NCBI GenBank assembly: GCA_027625915.1
Contig: JANTQA010000029.1
Coordinates: 5,952,001-6,016,000, forward strand
Reading direction: 5' to 3'
Length of the DNA: 64,000 bases
Source of the DNA: Anaeramoeba flamelloides
Lineage: Eukaryota > Metamonada > Anaeramoebidae
Each line of letters opens with the position of its first letter. Within the stretch, counting starts at the first letter, position 1. A model generated the notes under the pieces. It saw only the letters and a program-made list of their open reading frames with translations, was not told where the DNA came from and did no database searches. Below are positions 35,508 to 48,172 of the stretch, piece by piece. The position numbers and the translations under genes are program-made.

Positions 35508-35722
35508 ATTACAATTTGTTGTAAAATAAATTGAACAAAATTTTCATTCAGCTTTCACGAAATGGTTTTAGAATTCTTTAAAATTCCCTATTACCAGCTT
35601 AATTTATTAATTTTCTCTTAAAGAATTAGGAACTGTGGAGGATGGGCTGAATCCCTGGAACTGTGTTTTTTTGGAAAGTTGAATGAAAATATCGATCTTT
35701 TTATTTTATAATTAACAGTATT
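35508..35722. mobile_element. MITE-like element, family 2, copy 4
   Basis: The left end includes CAAAATTTTCATTCAGCTTT; the right end includes GGAAAGTTGAATGAAAATAT and finishes ATTAACAGTATT. It lies only 300 bp from copy 3. Confidence 0.6.
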
Positions 35723-37324
35723 AATCTCAATTGTTTGTATGGCTTCTCCTTTCAGAGGGTTAATATAATCTTTTTTTTTCTTTGATAATCAATTGTTAAA
35801 ATTCCATTTAAGGTTGTGATGTTTTTTTTTTTGGTTTTAGTATTGCTTGCTGTTGTTTCTGTACCAAATATTTTTTCGAGTTTATGGAAAAAAAGAAATA
35901 GTGTTATCAAATACAAGAGAACAAAGTATATTGAACCGTGTTTAATCATCCCAGAAAAAAATTGTCAAATCGAAAAAAAATATTAAATTGTTTTTATTAA
36001 TAATTTTTATTGATCTATAATTTTCCCCTTCAAGTGAAATTAACTTTAATGATATAGATATTATTAATACTCTTTTGTAATTTCAGTTTTATAAATCTTT
36101 TTTGAATAGAGAAAAATCAGTAAAAAGATAATTGAAAAATTTTACATATCACTAACTTTATATAATTAAAGTTGAATTTTATTTAATTTAAAAATTAAAA
36201 CCCCAAATTAGGAAAATTATTTATTCTGACTCAGGGGACTTCATTTAATGTTTTGAATTCTGTTTTGATTCTTATGACCAATCTTGCTTTGAGATTTTTT
36301 TTTTTTTTTTTTTGTTTTTAAATGCTTTTTTTATATATATATATGTATACCTTTGAAAATGAGAGTTTTTAAGATTATTTGAAAGTTTTTTTTCCAGAAG
36401 GCCAACTTAAGCTGATTCCCAATCATAAAATTGAATAACTCCACGCTATTTGATTGTGATTAGACAATTTAAAGATTAAAAAAAAGAAAAAAATTATTAT
36501 TGAAAATAAAAAAAAAAAAAAAAAAATAGTTAGCAACTTAATAGGAAATTCCTTTATATCTCCAAATTAATTATATTTGTTTTTTTTTTTTTGTTCAATG
36601 GAAATAAATTTACTAAGTTTTAAATCGATTTTAATAACAAATTTAAACCCCAAATTAATTTGCTTCCAGAATATTGTAAAACAATTGACAATTTGTTATA
36701 AATTTTACCTCTTTGAATAGCTGTGAATCGAGAGACAAACAGAACACGGCACTTTTATCATTTATAAATTAATTTATACAAGAATTTTTACGTATTTGAG
36801 ATAATATCACACCTTTTATTGTAGATTAGTAATAAAAACCAAGCCAGACTTTATATAATTATAAATTATTTTTAAAGTATGTTGATTAAAAAACACCCTT
36901 CCCCAAAGCTTAAAAGCACGCTATACAAAAAAAAAAAAACCCATGTCTTATCAACTTTATTTTCTAATACAAAATCCAATTAACCACCAAATTAAACCCA
37001 TTTCCAAAAATTTGTGCAGACAAAATCAAAAATAGGAAAAAAAATCCCAAATTATTGTATTTTTCCAAACCTAATATAAAACTACATTTAAGTTGCCAAG
37101 TGTTAATGTTTTTATTAGTAATCATTTTCATACTTTGAAAAGAAAAAAAAATATAAAACTCAAAAATAAAAATCAGTGTATGTAAAAATAATGAAATAGT
37201 GAAATAAAAAATGTATTGGTAAATTTGTTGAAAATTCACCAACAATTGTTGATCGATTAAATGATAAGATACCATCAACTAATTGCATTTGATTTTCCAA
37301 TTTAACTAAACTCAACACTAAATT

Positions 37325-37522
37325 TACAGACAGTTCTTCTTTTCATACACAAACTATTAATTAAATTTAAGGCACAGTAGAACATCAAATTAAAGCACAC
37401 TTTTTGGAATTTTTTTTAAACAAATTATTTTACTAAATTCAGAATTTTGTGCTTTAATTTAAGATTTTTTTGTTCATAAAATTTTTTTGAAAATCTTTGT
37501 ATTCAAAATGGGACTGACATAT
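37325..37522. mobile_element. Mariner-like MITE, family 1, copy 4 (worn)
   Basis: The left end TACAGACAGTTCTTCTTTTC, an internal TTTAAGGCAC motif and the right end ATGGGACTGACATATTA keep the family 1 layout but are heavily substituted. Confidence 0.55.
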
Positions 37523-37539
37523 TAAATCCAAAAAGCAAA

Positions 37540-38130
37540 AAAAAAAAAACAACATTCCAGAAGATCTCTATTGCTAAATAATTCCAATAAAAAAACAAAT
37601 CTAAAATAGGTTATAAATTTTAAAAAACCAATTCTAAAAAAAATATCAATTCCCCCTATTTTTATTTTGTCAAATTTTTATATTTTTTCATTTTGAATAT
37701 ATTTTTTTTCTTTCAATACAAAAAATTAATTGATTCAATTAAATCTAATGTGTGATTATTTCATCACTCGATATATTTAACAAAGTAAAGATTTTTTACA
37801 ATTCTTTTGATCTAAAAAAATCTTTTTTTGAGAAATGTAAGAAATAGAAAAAAAAATCTTTGAGATCCCAAAAAGTCTTAAAGAAAAAATCTTTACAAAT
37901 AATACAGTTTATTTCAAAATTTTAATTCAAAACAATTGAAATCAGAAATTGAGTGTCACTCTTTTGCACCTTTTTCAATAAATTTCCTCTTATTTCGATG
38001 TTTATTTTCAGGGAGATTGATCATATATCACATGTCAACTGGCTTTTCATTGCTATTAAGCACAAATAAAAATTACAATTTTTTTTTATACATTTCAAAA
38101 TATCATTTTTCCGTATCTAACTGGACCATT
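37540..38130. repeat. Dispersed repeat shared with 46690-47230
   Basis: Order and wording match by eye over about 550 bp, for example AATTAAATCTAATGTG against a comparable block, and GAAATTGAGTGTC...TTTCCTCTT against GAAATCCAGTGTC...TGTCCTCTT. Ends and type were not determined. Confidence 0.4.
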
Positions 38131-39558
38131 AAATAATTATTATTTTCAGGATCTGTTAAGTTAATGAACAAAATCGCTACTTTCCAAATAATCTACCACT
38201 TATAAAGACCGAGAAAAACTTAAATTATTAATAGACTTACAAATAATAAATACTACTTATATTTTTTAAAAATAAACGGCTTAAAATTTTGTCTTCTTAT
38301 TTCATGTTTCCCCTTTTAAATATAATTTATATAGATAGTGGATTTTACTTTGTGATCTCAATTTTAAAAACAAAAAGGAAACCGAAGTGAATATTTCTCC
38401 CAATTAGTGTATTAAACTAACAATTTACCAAATTGTCTCAAGACGCTTTTATCCAATATTATTTAAAATGTGAAATAATGATCTTGGAAATAGTCACCAA
38501 TTCTTACTAAAAAATTATTTTATGTCATATTTTAATGATCTTCATTAAAAATGAATAAGAAAATTTCAGATATATGTAAAATCAAACATTCTTATACAGA
38601 AAAGAGAAAAGAGAAAGGGAAAAAGAAAAATTATCATTATTGTATTGCCGAAAGTATGGAGATAATTTCAAAAAGTCTCAATAAACAACTCTAACTTTAC
38701 AAGATCACATTAACTATGATTTTTGAACATTTGGTTACTTGGGTTGTTCCATTATCTCCAAAAGTTAAAACAATTCTTACAAAGAAGTTGTATTTTTGTC
38801 ATAGTTCTTTTAGTTTAACCTTGTATTTTTTTTTTAAATTGAAGTTACCAACAACACTTCCAAGGATATACCTTAGAATTTATTTGATTTTTGAATAGAA
38901 CTCCCATTACCAAATCCCTTAACATGTGATTTATTATTGTTTGCGAATTTTATTTTGTTTAAAAGTCTTTCTTTCAAAACATATTGTTTCATTTCAAGAC
39001 AAAATAGTTCATCGGGCTTTGAAAAAGGTTTTGTTGAGTTTTGTTTACAACCATCTAAATAAATATTAAATTTTTTAAAAATTTACCAATTTTTTTATTT
39101 GAAGAAAAAATAATCTTTTCATTTTTAGGATATGAGGATTTTGGTGAATTTTATTGAATATAAAAGAATTTTTTAGGCTTTTTATAAAAATAAGAACCCA
39201 ACCAGAAAATAACAAATAATAATACTAAAAATTTATTTCTATTTTTCTCGGTTTTTGGTCTCTTAGGTGCAAATAACAAACCATCTTAACTTGACACACC
39301 CTAAAAAATAGATTAGAGAAACTAACACCAATGTGAAAAGCTTGGTCACTTTCACCCAAGAATAAATTTTCCCGATTAGTTGTTTTTTTTCATTTTTTTT
39401 TTTCATTTTTTTTTTCATTTTTAGATATACGAGGAGACATTATTTTTGAAAATATCTCTGTTTTTCTTTCTTAGATATTTTTCTAAGAAATTTTTGTGTG
39501 AATTGTAAAACCAAACCATGATAAATACACCTAATACTTTAAATTTCAATTCAAAACT

Positions 39559-39712
39559 TAGTACTTAAATAAGAAAAAATTCACTTCATTTTCCTTTTCG
39601 TTTTCCAAATCGATATCAACAAATTTAAATCCACCCCCCTTTGAACATTTTATTTAGCAAAAAAAAATATGGATAGTGAAGTAAAAATTTTTACCAATTT
39701 TTTATACAAAAA
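39559..39712. repeat. Family 4 palindromic element (worn)
   Basis: The left arm has AAATTCACTTCATTTTCC and the right arm has GTGAAGTAAAAATTTTTACC, inverted relative to each other as in the inserts at 26137 and 50990. The central part contains a short C run. Confidence 0.4.
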
Positions 39713-41564
39713 CTATTTGTAATGAAATAAAATTGTATTTTTCAATTGAAAATAGGACACTATTATAAAACAAAGGAAAACAAATGGAAAACAAATTACA
39801 TCTTGCTACAGAATGTGGAATGTCGGAGAACTATTAAGATAAAGAAGTTTATCTTGTGATATTTTTAAAATGATAAAAATAAATAATTAATTTGAAATCA
39901 TTCATTTTCAAAAAAGTGAAAACTTATTTTTTCATGATATTATTTGAAATAAAAGAATAAATTTTTATGTTTTTAAGAAAGTGATGACCTTTTTTAAGGT
40001 ACTTGTAACTCTTATTTATTTATTTTTCCCAAAGGTAATATAGTAATTATTTAGACAAGGATACAATTAAACCAGTTATACAACTTAATTTATCATCTTT
40101 AGAGAGATGAATGTTCATTTTTAAAATAGTTCATTTATTCCAATGAAAATTTCAGTTAAAAGATCTAGATCCTTTTTGTTGGATTTTTGAATAAATCTAA
40201 AAAGAAAAATTTTTCAAAAACCTTTTTATTTTTGAATAAATCCCACTTTTAGTGATTTCTGGTAGTTTTTCCTGAATAAATTACATGAAAACTTTAATCT
40301 TGTTTTAAAAATACACTAAAAATAAATCTAATATTAAATACTTGAAGATCTAAAAAAATTGATCTTCTGTTTTATTCACAAATATTTATTAAATGTTAGG
40401 AAATTTAAAAGATTAGGTAATATTCTTTTTCAAATACCCAGGACATAAAAAAGGAACCAGTTGTATTAAAATCAGTTATTTACATATATCTATTTTTTTT
40501 TTTTTTATTAGATTTATTAATTTGAATTTACTTCTTTTGGTTTGAAAATCATTAAAAAAATGAGAAATAATTTTAAAGTAGATTAATAAATTTATTCTTT
40601 GTTTTCAATAAACCAATTGGAAAAATTAAGGCTGTGTTATTAATTATTGGTTATAAATAATCAAATTTAAAATTATTTCTTCAGATTATAAGTTGTTTTT
40701 TCCAGATTTTAAAAAAGTTTATTCGGAGAATTTCTGATTTAATTGTTTGATTTAATTTCCCTATTTTTTTAATCAATAAAAAGAAAAAATTGTTTAAGAT
40801 CTTTTTTTTTAATCAAAAAATTATATTTTAATCAAGTTTAAAACATTTATTTATTTTTTTTTTGAAATTAAGGAGATTTTTTAAACTGGGTTATTTTTGA
40901 ACTTAATGGTTTCATTTATAAAGTGTATTTCTGCACACTTCCTTTCTAGAGACATAGATTTCAATCTTATCTCAAAGAAAACAATTTTTTTTTTTTGGAT
41001 TATTCAGAAATATAGGTCCTTAATAAAATTAAACACTATTTTTTTCTGATTAATATTTTTAGAAATCAAGTTTATAATTTAATTCCATTAAACACTGTGA
41101 TAATTTTTTTTAGAATAAAAAGACTTTCTACTTTTGAATATCGAAAATATTTTTTGAAATTAGAGTGCACTTTTTTATTGTTTTTTTTAAAATTGGGGTT
41201 GAGAAAAATTCGAAATCAAAGAATAAGTTAATATATTAAATTAGAATGCTTTTCCAGAAAGTTTATCTTGTTTAAATAACTTTTTTTTTAATTTTACCAT
41301 TTAAAACTAAAAAAAAAACATTTGAAGACCAAATTAGTGCCTATTGTGAAAAGAAGATTCCCATAATTTAGAATTTGTTTTAGTAAATGAGTTAAAATAA
41401 AAGAGTGTATCTAAAAATATACATAATTTCAAGTGTGAATTTAATGATTTTGGCAAAAAATTTTTTCAAGAAAAAATTAAATTGAAACTTTATTTATTTT
41501 TATTTTTTCATTTAGTTTTTATAATTGTATTAATCGAAAGTATTAAACAGTTTTCCATTTTTAG

Positions 41565-42163
41565 TGTTTTTTGGGTCGTAGGGACATATTGAGTTTTGAA
41601 CTTTATAAAATCAGAGAAAAATGGATCCAAACTTTTATAAACAATAACCCATTTCGGAAAATAGCTCTTTTGGTAAGTTTGATTTTTGTAAAAATCAGTT
41701 TTTTACACCATTTTTCAATTTCAAGATGCGGTAAAATTTTTTTGAATTTGCTATTAAATTTACTTGAAGATTTTTTTTATTTTATTAGTCCCTTAAAAAA
41801 GTAATTTTCATCACCTCTCCACCTTTCACGATATTTAAATTTTGATTTCTCAACTATTTAAGAATTAGAGAACTTTTTAAAAAAGTATTCATCGTATAAA
41901 ATTGAAAACCTGAAAAAAGTTGTAAAAAGAGTCCTCATTTTTTTAAATCTACTCTAAATAGGATAAAAACTTGAAAAAAATCGATATACCAAGAATAACT
42001 TCATCTCACCTAAATTGATTTGAGGAAAATTTAATTCGTTATTTTTTTTTGGTTTTCAAATTAATTTTTTAACCAAATATTTGCAACGATTGATTTTGAT
42101 AAACAAGAAAAAATAATGATATACATCAAAGAAATTAATTTTCAGTTCTTGAGGAGTTATTAA
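41565..42163 (+). CDS. Possible terminal exons of an unidentified gene
   Basis: A 36-codon block, 41565-41672, is flanked by an acceptor (CATTTTTAG) and a strong donor (GTAAGT), in phase 0. It reads GRRDILSFELYKIREKWIQT and onward to NNPFRKIALL, which looks like ordinary helical protein, not low complexity. After a 473-bp intron with a TTTCAG end, an in-phase segment, 42146-42163, would add FLRSY and a TAA. No earlier exon was found with certainty, and no family is recognised. The next gene starts only 108 bp downstream. A chance open block with splice-like borders cannot be excluded. Confidence 0.3.
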
Positions 42164-42270
42164 AGTGTTAAATAATTTGATACAATAAAGGTTTTAAAAT
42201 GTTCAATTTAATTATTTTTTTACTCATTAAGCAAAAAATAAAATCACTTTTTTCTTATTAAGCAAACCAA

Positions 42271-43557
42271 ATGGAGAATTGGACAAAAATTCAAAAAGAA
42301 AATTTTATTGCTTGGGTTAACTTAAAACTGTCGATATAAAATTTCTTATTAGAAGACATCGCAACTGATTTTCGTGATGGAGTCTTACTTTTGTCTTTGC
42401 TTGAGATTATCACTGACGAGAAAATAAATGAAAAAATTGAATTAGCCTCGCATCGTATCCAAAAGCTTCAAAACATCTCGACAGCGTTTCAGATCATTGA
42501 GTCCAAAAAAATTAAATTGACTGGGATCAATACATTTTCAATTTTGGATGGCAAATTGAAACCAACACTTGCATTACTTTTTGCGATTGCAAGGCTTTCC
42601 GGGGAGTCTGTTGAAGGAGTGATCTCCAAAGAACCAAAATATGTTCATCAGTGGGCAAAAGAAAATTTGATGACATTTGATCCCGAAAGCTGCGAGTATG
42701 TTCCTCTCCCAGAAGAGGAGCTAAAAAAACTTGAATTAACGAAAAAAAGAAAACCAAAGAAAACAACAACAGAAGAAAATGTGAATGAAAATGATCAGTT
42801 TAAAAAAAAGCGATGGAGTCAATCAACGAAACAAGAGCTGGTTTATTTAAAAGAAAGCGGAGAAAAAAAAAAGAACATAAACAAAAACAAAAACAAAAAC
42901 AAAAACAAAAACGAGAAACAAAAAGAAGAAAAAGAAAAGCCAAAAAAAGAAAATGTGCAATTTGTGAAAGTATCAATAGACGAAATGAAAGAAGAACTTC
43001 AAAATTCACAACAGAAAAATATTTCTTCAAGAACAGGCAAAATTAGTGCCTCTGCTTTAAAGCACAGCCAAATGTCTGGCCACCTTGCAATTAACCAGGG
43101 TAACAAAATTGAAAGCTGGCCATTCAAGTATTTTGTTTTGTATGGAAAGTTTCTTTACTTTTTCCGCTCAAACCACGATCGTGACGTGAGTGGGATCATT
43201 TCTTTAAACCAAGCAAAGGTTAAAATCACCCATAAATTTGAAGGATACCATGTTTTGAAAATACTCAATAGAAATGGTAGAATCTTTTTACGCGCAGAAG
43301 AACAGCAAGATTTGGAAAAATGGATCCAAGCCTTTGAAAATGCTGGTGTTGAAATTATCAGAAAAACCCAATCCTCGATACCAAGATACGACTTTATTGA
43401 GGGTTAACAAAGCAGTAAAAACAAAAAACTTGGTCGTGGTTTAAGCGGAAAACTTGGAAGGGGCACAAGAGGTGGTACGGGGATGAGAGGAATGAGAGGC
43501 GGCAGGGGTATGGGAGGTGGCAGAAGGCCCCCAAATAAAATGAAGCAAAAAAAATAA
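42271..43557 (+). pseudogene. CH-PH domain protein with two in-frame TAA codons
   Basis: From the ATG at 42271 one frame of 428 codons runs to tandem stops (TAA TAA) at 43555. It encodes a calponin-homology domain (about 8-112; FIAWVNLKLS, DFRDGVLLLSLLE, LDGKLKPTLALLFAIA), a Lys/Asn/Glu linker with a KNKNKN run from (AACAAA)n, a PH domain (about 267-365; HLAINQGNK, invariant-type Trp in LEKWIQAF near 351) and a Gly/Arg-rich tail (GRGTRGGT...MRGGRGMGGGRR). CH domains bind actin and PH domains bind phosphoinositides, so the product would link cortex and membrane. Two TAA codons interrupt the frame, at 42337-42339 inside the CH domain and at 43405-43407 after the PH domain; coding character continues past both, and no intron borders flank them. 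Either the gene is recently dead, or these stops are tolerated or edited. Other genes here use TAA as a normal stop. Confidence 0.75.
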
Positions 43558-46011
43558 TAATATTCCCATTAAAAACACAATTCTATCTAAAAAAAAAATT
43601 TTTTTTGCAACAAACGTTTTGATGTTGATTTATTTTGAGTTTAGTCCAAGAATCCTTGGAATTAAGTGTTTTTTTAAGAAGAATTAGAAATGAGAAACCA
43701 TTATACAATGTTACAACATTGGATCAATTATTTTTCAAATGATTAACTATTTTTTTTTTCAAAACATGGGCCATAATTATTGATCCATTTTCTCAAACTT
43801 TAATTTACTATTTTAATTTTTATTCTTTTTTTAATAAGGATTGTTACAAAAAGATGGAAATTTCCAATTTAGTTAAAGGAAGAAAACTTAAATAAGAAAT
43901 ACATTTAAAAAGGGGTGGTAAAACCGATGAGACTTCAGAATAACCAAAGAGTATCCAAGAAAAATGTTATTCAATCTATTGGACAGTGCTGATCTTTGAA
44001 TAGTTGTAACTTGGAGTAAATACAAAATTTTATTAATTAAGTAGATCTGTATTTCATTTTTTGATCAAAAAATTTTTGGCAATTTTTAATCAAACCAATT
44101 CGAAATTCAAAAATGATTTTGTTGTCCTCTTACTTTGTCCCCAACCAGAATTAATTTCATTTAAATTTCTTCTTCAGAATATCGATCACACTCTATTCAG
44201 AAAATGATTTTTTTTTTCTTTTCTTTTGTTTATATGTTATATGTCTTAATATACGGGGACAATTTTTTTTTAAAGAATTTGTTTTAATAAATATAGACAG
44301 CTAAATTTGATTAGAATATTGTTAAAACCAGTCCCCAATTCACTATTTGAGTTCGACAAACCTCCATAATCTTTTATTTAAAATCGAAAAAAAATAAAAA
44401 AATTTTCAACGTTTTCTTATTTTTAAGTTACGAAAATCAAAATCATTTTGAGATCAGTCAATAAGGGTTTGAGTTTGCTGGTTTTTCTTCAGAAATTGAA
44501 ATAAATAACGAAAACCATTTTATTTCTTTGTAAAAATGGAAATTTCTTTTAAAATTTTTTTCTTGAAAAATTACAACTCCTGTTTTTTTGTACCGAGTGG
44601 AAAACACCCCACCAAAACAAAACAATTTTAAAACCAAAATTGAAATTAAACTATTCTTTCTATGGGTTGAGAAAATAAATTGCTCTTTTTTGTACTTTTC
44701 TTCAACTAAAAAAAGATAAAATATAATTACTACCAAACATTCAAGCTACAAACAGTTTTATTCCTGGTGTGTATTTGTAATTTTTGATATCCTTTTTGTA
44801 ACAAATAATCTCAAAAAATAAATCCCATGAATGAAAACGAGTACCAAATCCCCAATGTCTATTATGGGTTTAATTTTTGAAAGAAAAATTTCACTTTAAA
44901 AAAACAATTAAACACGATTTTCCAGTCTTACTCTTCCCTGAATTCCGTTTTATCCATTCGAATTCGAAATTGAAATTGTTGTTTTACAAAAAAATTATTC
45001 CAAAAAAATAAAATACCTTCTTATGTTTTGAAAAATTGGAGTATTTCTTGGGATTTCGTTTTTTATTACAAATCTATTTTGTATCAATCTCTTATGATCA
45101 AAAAACCGATTTCCTTAACTTTTTTAACCATGTTAAATTCAAATTTTAATAAGTAACTCTTCATTCAATTCCAAATTAATAGATTTTTAATTATGTTTCA
45201 AAAATAAGTACAAAATGTTTCAGTTTATTCTCTTTGAATTTTTTTTCTTTATTAGTTTATTGATCAACAATTCATATTCATTTTTTAATAATAACATAAG
45301 AGTGAATATTATTTTTGGTGTCCATTACAGTACATTAGAAAAAATAAAAAATACCGAAATTGTAGCGAAAGACATATATTTATAAAGGGTACTGATGGAT
45401 AATTTATACTCGAAATTTCCCTTTGAGAATATTGTAATCAAAGACTGGGAAATTCTCTAAACTAAAATTAGTATTAGTTTTTTATTTTTTTATTAATTTT
45501 TTTTCTTTGTTTTTAATCTTTAAATTAAATCTTTTTGTTTGGGCTTTCAATTGTTTGGTTGGTTTGTTAATAAATATAAAATCTGAAAAGCAAAATATTT
45601 TTCAAAAAAAAAAAAAAATTGTTAATTTTTCTCCTTTAAATAACTTCACTGATAAAAAAAAATTATTAGTTATCAAAAGATATTTGATCAAAAACTATTT
45701 TATAAGGTATTTTACAATTTAAGTTGAAAAATCCAATTTTTCAATAATATTTTTTTTTAATTTAATAGTAAAAAAATGTATAATTTTTTTGACCCTAAAG
45801 TTATATTTATATTTTTGAAAATTAATGTAAAATTTGATGAATATTTTTCAAATAAGGAATCAATTATTTGGTCTATTAAAGAATTATTTGTTCTTTTGAA
45901 TTGAATTTTTTTGTTTTTTTTGATTTGTAGGTTATTTTTTTTGTCAATTTTTGAAATAAACTCAAAATTAAAGAAATTTTCGTTTTATTTTGTAAAGTAA
46001 AAAAAAACACC

Positions 46012-46290
46012 TTTAGGTTGTCCAGAATTTAAAAGAATTGGATTAAATCTTTGATTTTTCACAATTCTACTGAATTCTGGAAAACCTAACTAAAAAGGCC
46101 TAAGTTTTTTTTTAATTTGAGAAAAAAAAAAGGATATTTAAGAACTTTGTATTTTTATTTATCAAATTAAAAAAATACGGTACTATACAGCACTTGGCGA
46201 ACACTTTCGTTACATTTTAGCTAACACGAAAGAATAGAGCAAAATTTGGAATTTTACTCAATTCTTTTGAAGAGTGAAAAAACAGAAATA
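46012..46290. repeat. Hairpin repeat with GC-richer core
   Basis: The left arm, from GGTTGTCCAGAATTTAAAAG, matches the repeat at 13722. A reverse copy of the same arm (ending ACTCAATTCTTTTGAAGAGT) lies at about 46247-46290. Between them is a GC-richer piece (46176-46235) with TACGGTACTATACAGCAC, related to the tail at 14074, and CACTTTCG, also found in the island at 59271. Confidence 0.45.
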
Positions 46291-46689
46291 AGAATAACTA
46301 ACATCAATATTTTTTTCTATATTAAATTTTTATCATCATCATAGAGTATCTTCAAAACCCTTGGTTATTATTAACTAACAAAGCAAATACTCCAAGTTAA
46401 ATTCAACAAAATTCAGATTCTAAGTTATAATTTTTTTACAGGAAAATAGAGATTTTTTCTCGACTGATAAGTTTTTAAATTCGTGTTACTACTAAAAACA
46501 GCAAGAATAATATACTATGGAATTTACAGTTCATTGTTATAACTTTTATTGCAAAAAACTTTATTATTACTAACAAACTATTAATTTAATGGTCTATCCA
46601 TTTTCCGTGGATTTGTTTCACACCCCAGGTGTGAACTTGAAACAAAAAAAGTTTTTTTATTAAATAACCCTTCTTCTAATCAACAAAAT

Positions 46690-47230
46690 TCAAATAACAA
46701 AACAAAAAATTAAGAGTATACCAATGTCAATTAATTCGATTAAAAAAAAAAAGGTTAAAATAATTCTCAATTCCAATAAAAATAAAATTTAAAAAAAAAA
46801 TAGTTGTTTCTTTTTTTATCTTTTCAAATCGTAAAATTTCTTCAATTTAAAACAAATTGTTTTATTTCATTATCATAATCAATTAAATTCGATTTAATCT
46901 AATTTCTGGACATTTCCTAACCCTATATTTGACAGAGTAAGGATTTTGTATAACACTTGAGAAAATAATAACTCATTTACACAAAGAAAAAAATGAAAAA
47001 AAAAACTATTTAGATCTCAAAATTCTCCAAAGAGAGACACTTCGACCCGAACATAGATTTTTTCAAAATTATATATCACAACCATTCAAATTGGAAATCC
47101 AGTGTCCCCTATTGGCGTTTTTCAAGAAAATGTCCTCTTTTTTGATTCTTGATTTTTGGAGATCGATTTACTTTACATGTTGGTTAGTTTTTGATTGGTA
47201 TGAGGAACTCATTTAAAATAACAATTTTTT
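46690..47230. repeat. Dispersed repeat shared with 37540-38130
   Basis: This is the second copy of the pair described at 37540. The best-preserved part is 47085-47200, which is less A-rich than its surroundings. Type and limits are unknown. Confidence 0.4.
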
Positions 47231-47770
47231 TTTTTTTTACATTTCAGAAAATTATTTTTAACTGTTATACCTCTACCATTAAGTTTTAGTTTTATCTAAC
47301 TTGAAATTTTCTATTTGTTTTTTTTTTTCAGTCACTTGTTTACCAGAAGATAACTCATTTTTTTTTTTTTGTTTCAGAGATTTGGGTATTGGAAGATAGG
47401 AAGGCATAGAGTTGATTTATGTTCAAATAGATCTTTGAATTAATATCTTGGATTAATGTAAATTATTCTAAAATAATAAAGGCTTTTGTTTCATCAATTT
47501 CGAAATAATTTAAAATTTTGAAAACTGAAAAGGATTTGTTTTATCAAAATATAAAATATAAATTTTATCATTTTTTTGAAAAAAAATTAAATTTTATTCT
47601 TTTTAATATTTTGATAATCCTTTTTAAAATTTATTTAAAGAACTTTATTTCTTGTTTATATGTTATTTCCAGCCTATAGGTTTGTTTCTTTTATTTATAC
47701 AGTCACCCTATATTTTGAACATTGGTTAAATCATTGGGAATGACAAAGGAGAAATACGAATACTTTAAGT

Positions 47771-48172
47771 ACTTTCTAAAATAAAGCCACCATGGGGGTC
47801 TTACGAATTAAAACACCAGTGTGAATTAGACTCTTTATCTCTTGAGATCCCGAAGAACAATAAAATTTGAAAAAATTCGGATAAGTTATTTTTTCCAGAT
47901 TTGATTCTTAATTTTCAGTTGTTACTGAAAACCTAAACCCAACCCTTTTTGTTCCAGCTCCCTTTGTTAAGAGGTTTTTATTGAAAACTAGACAATACTT
48001 CAATTAGAAGAAAAAGGGTTGGGTTGTGGGTTTTACTACAATCTTCCAATTAAGTATCTAATCTTGCCAAATTATTTATTTATAAATTTATGAAATTATT
48101 TAGTTCTTCTGGATCTCAAGAAGTTGAGAGTCTAATTCATAAGGCCCCCGAGGTGGTTTTATTTTAGAGAGT
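47771..48172. mobile_element. 402-bp element with long inverted repeats
   Basis: The left end is CTTTCTAAAATAAAGCCACC followed by a G run and TCTTACGAATTA. The right end is the inverted equivalent (GGTGGTTTTATTTTAGAGAG). Pairing extends through AATTAGACTCT and CTTGAGATCCCGAAGAAC. A second inner palindrome, AACCCAACCCTTTTT / AAAAAGGGTTGGGTT, lies at the centre. There is no coding capacity. Confidence 0.7.

Larger units (their letters stand above)
34575..41564. other. Gene-free repeat-bearing stretch
   Basis: About 7 kb with no convincing gene. It holds two family 2 elements (34972, 35508), a worn family 1 MITE (37325), a longer repeat (37540-38130) shared with 46690-47230, and a family 4 element (39559). 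Other open frames (35752-35949, 36964-37278, 37936-38136, 38716-38898) have no domain, intron context or conserved motif. Confidence 0.5.

Noticed and set aside
38716-38898. Possible exon reading FEHLVTWVVPLSPKVKT
   Set aside because: It looks protein-like for 25 residues but lacks convincing splice borders and ends in low-complexity sequence.
42271-43557. Genetic code with TAA meaning Gln throughout
   Set aside because: G-alpha, RasGAP and a coiled-coil gene end at TAA where homology or length says they should, and they contain no internal TAA.
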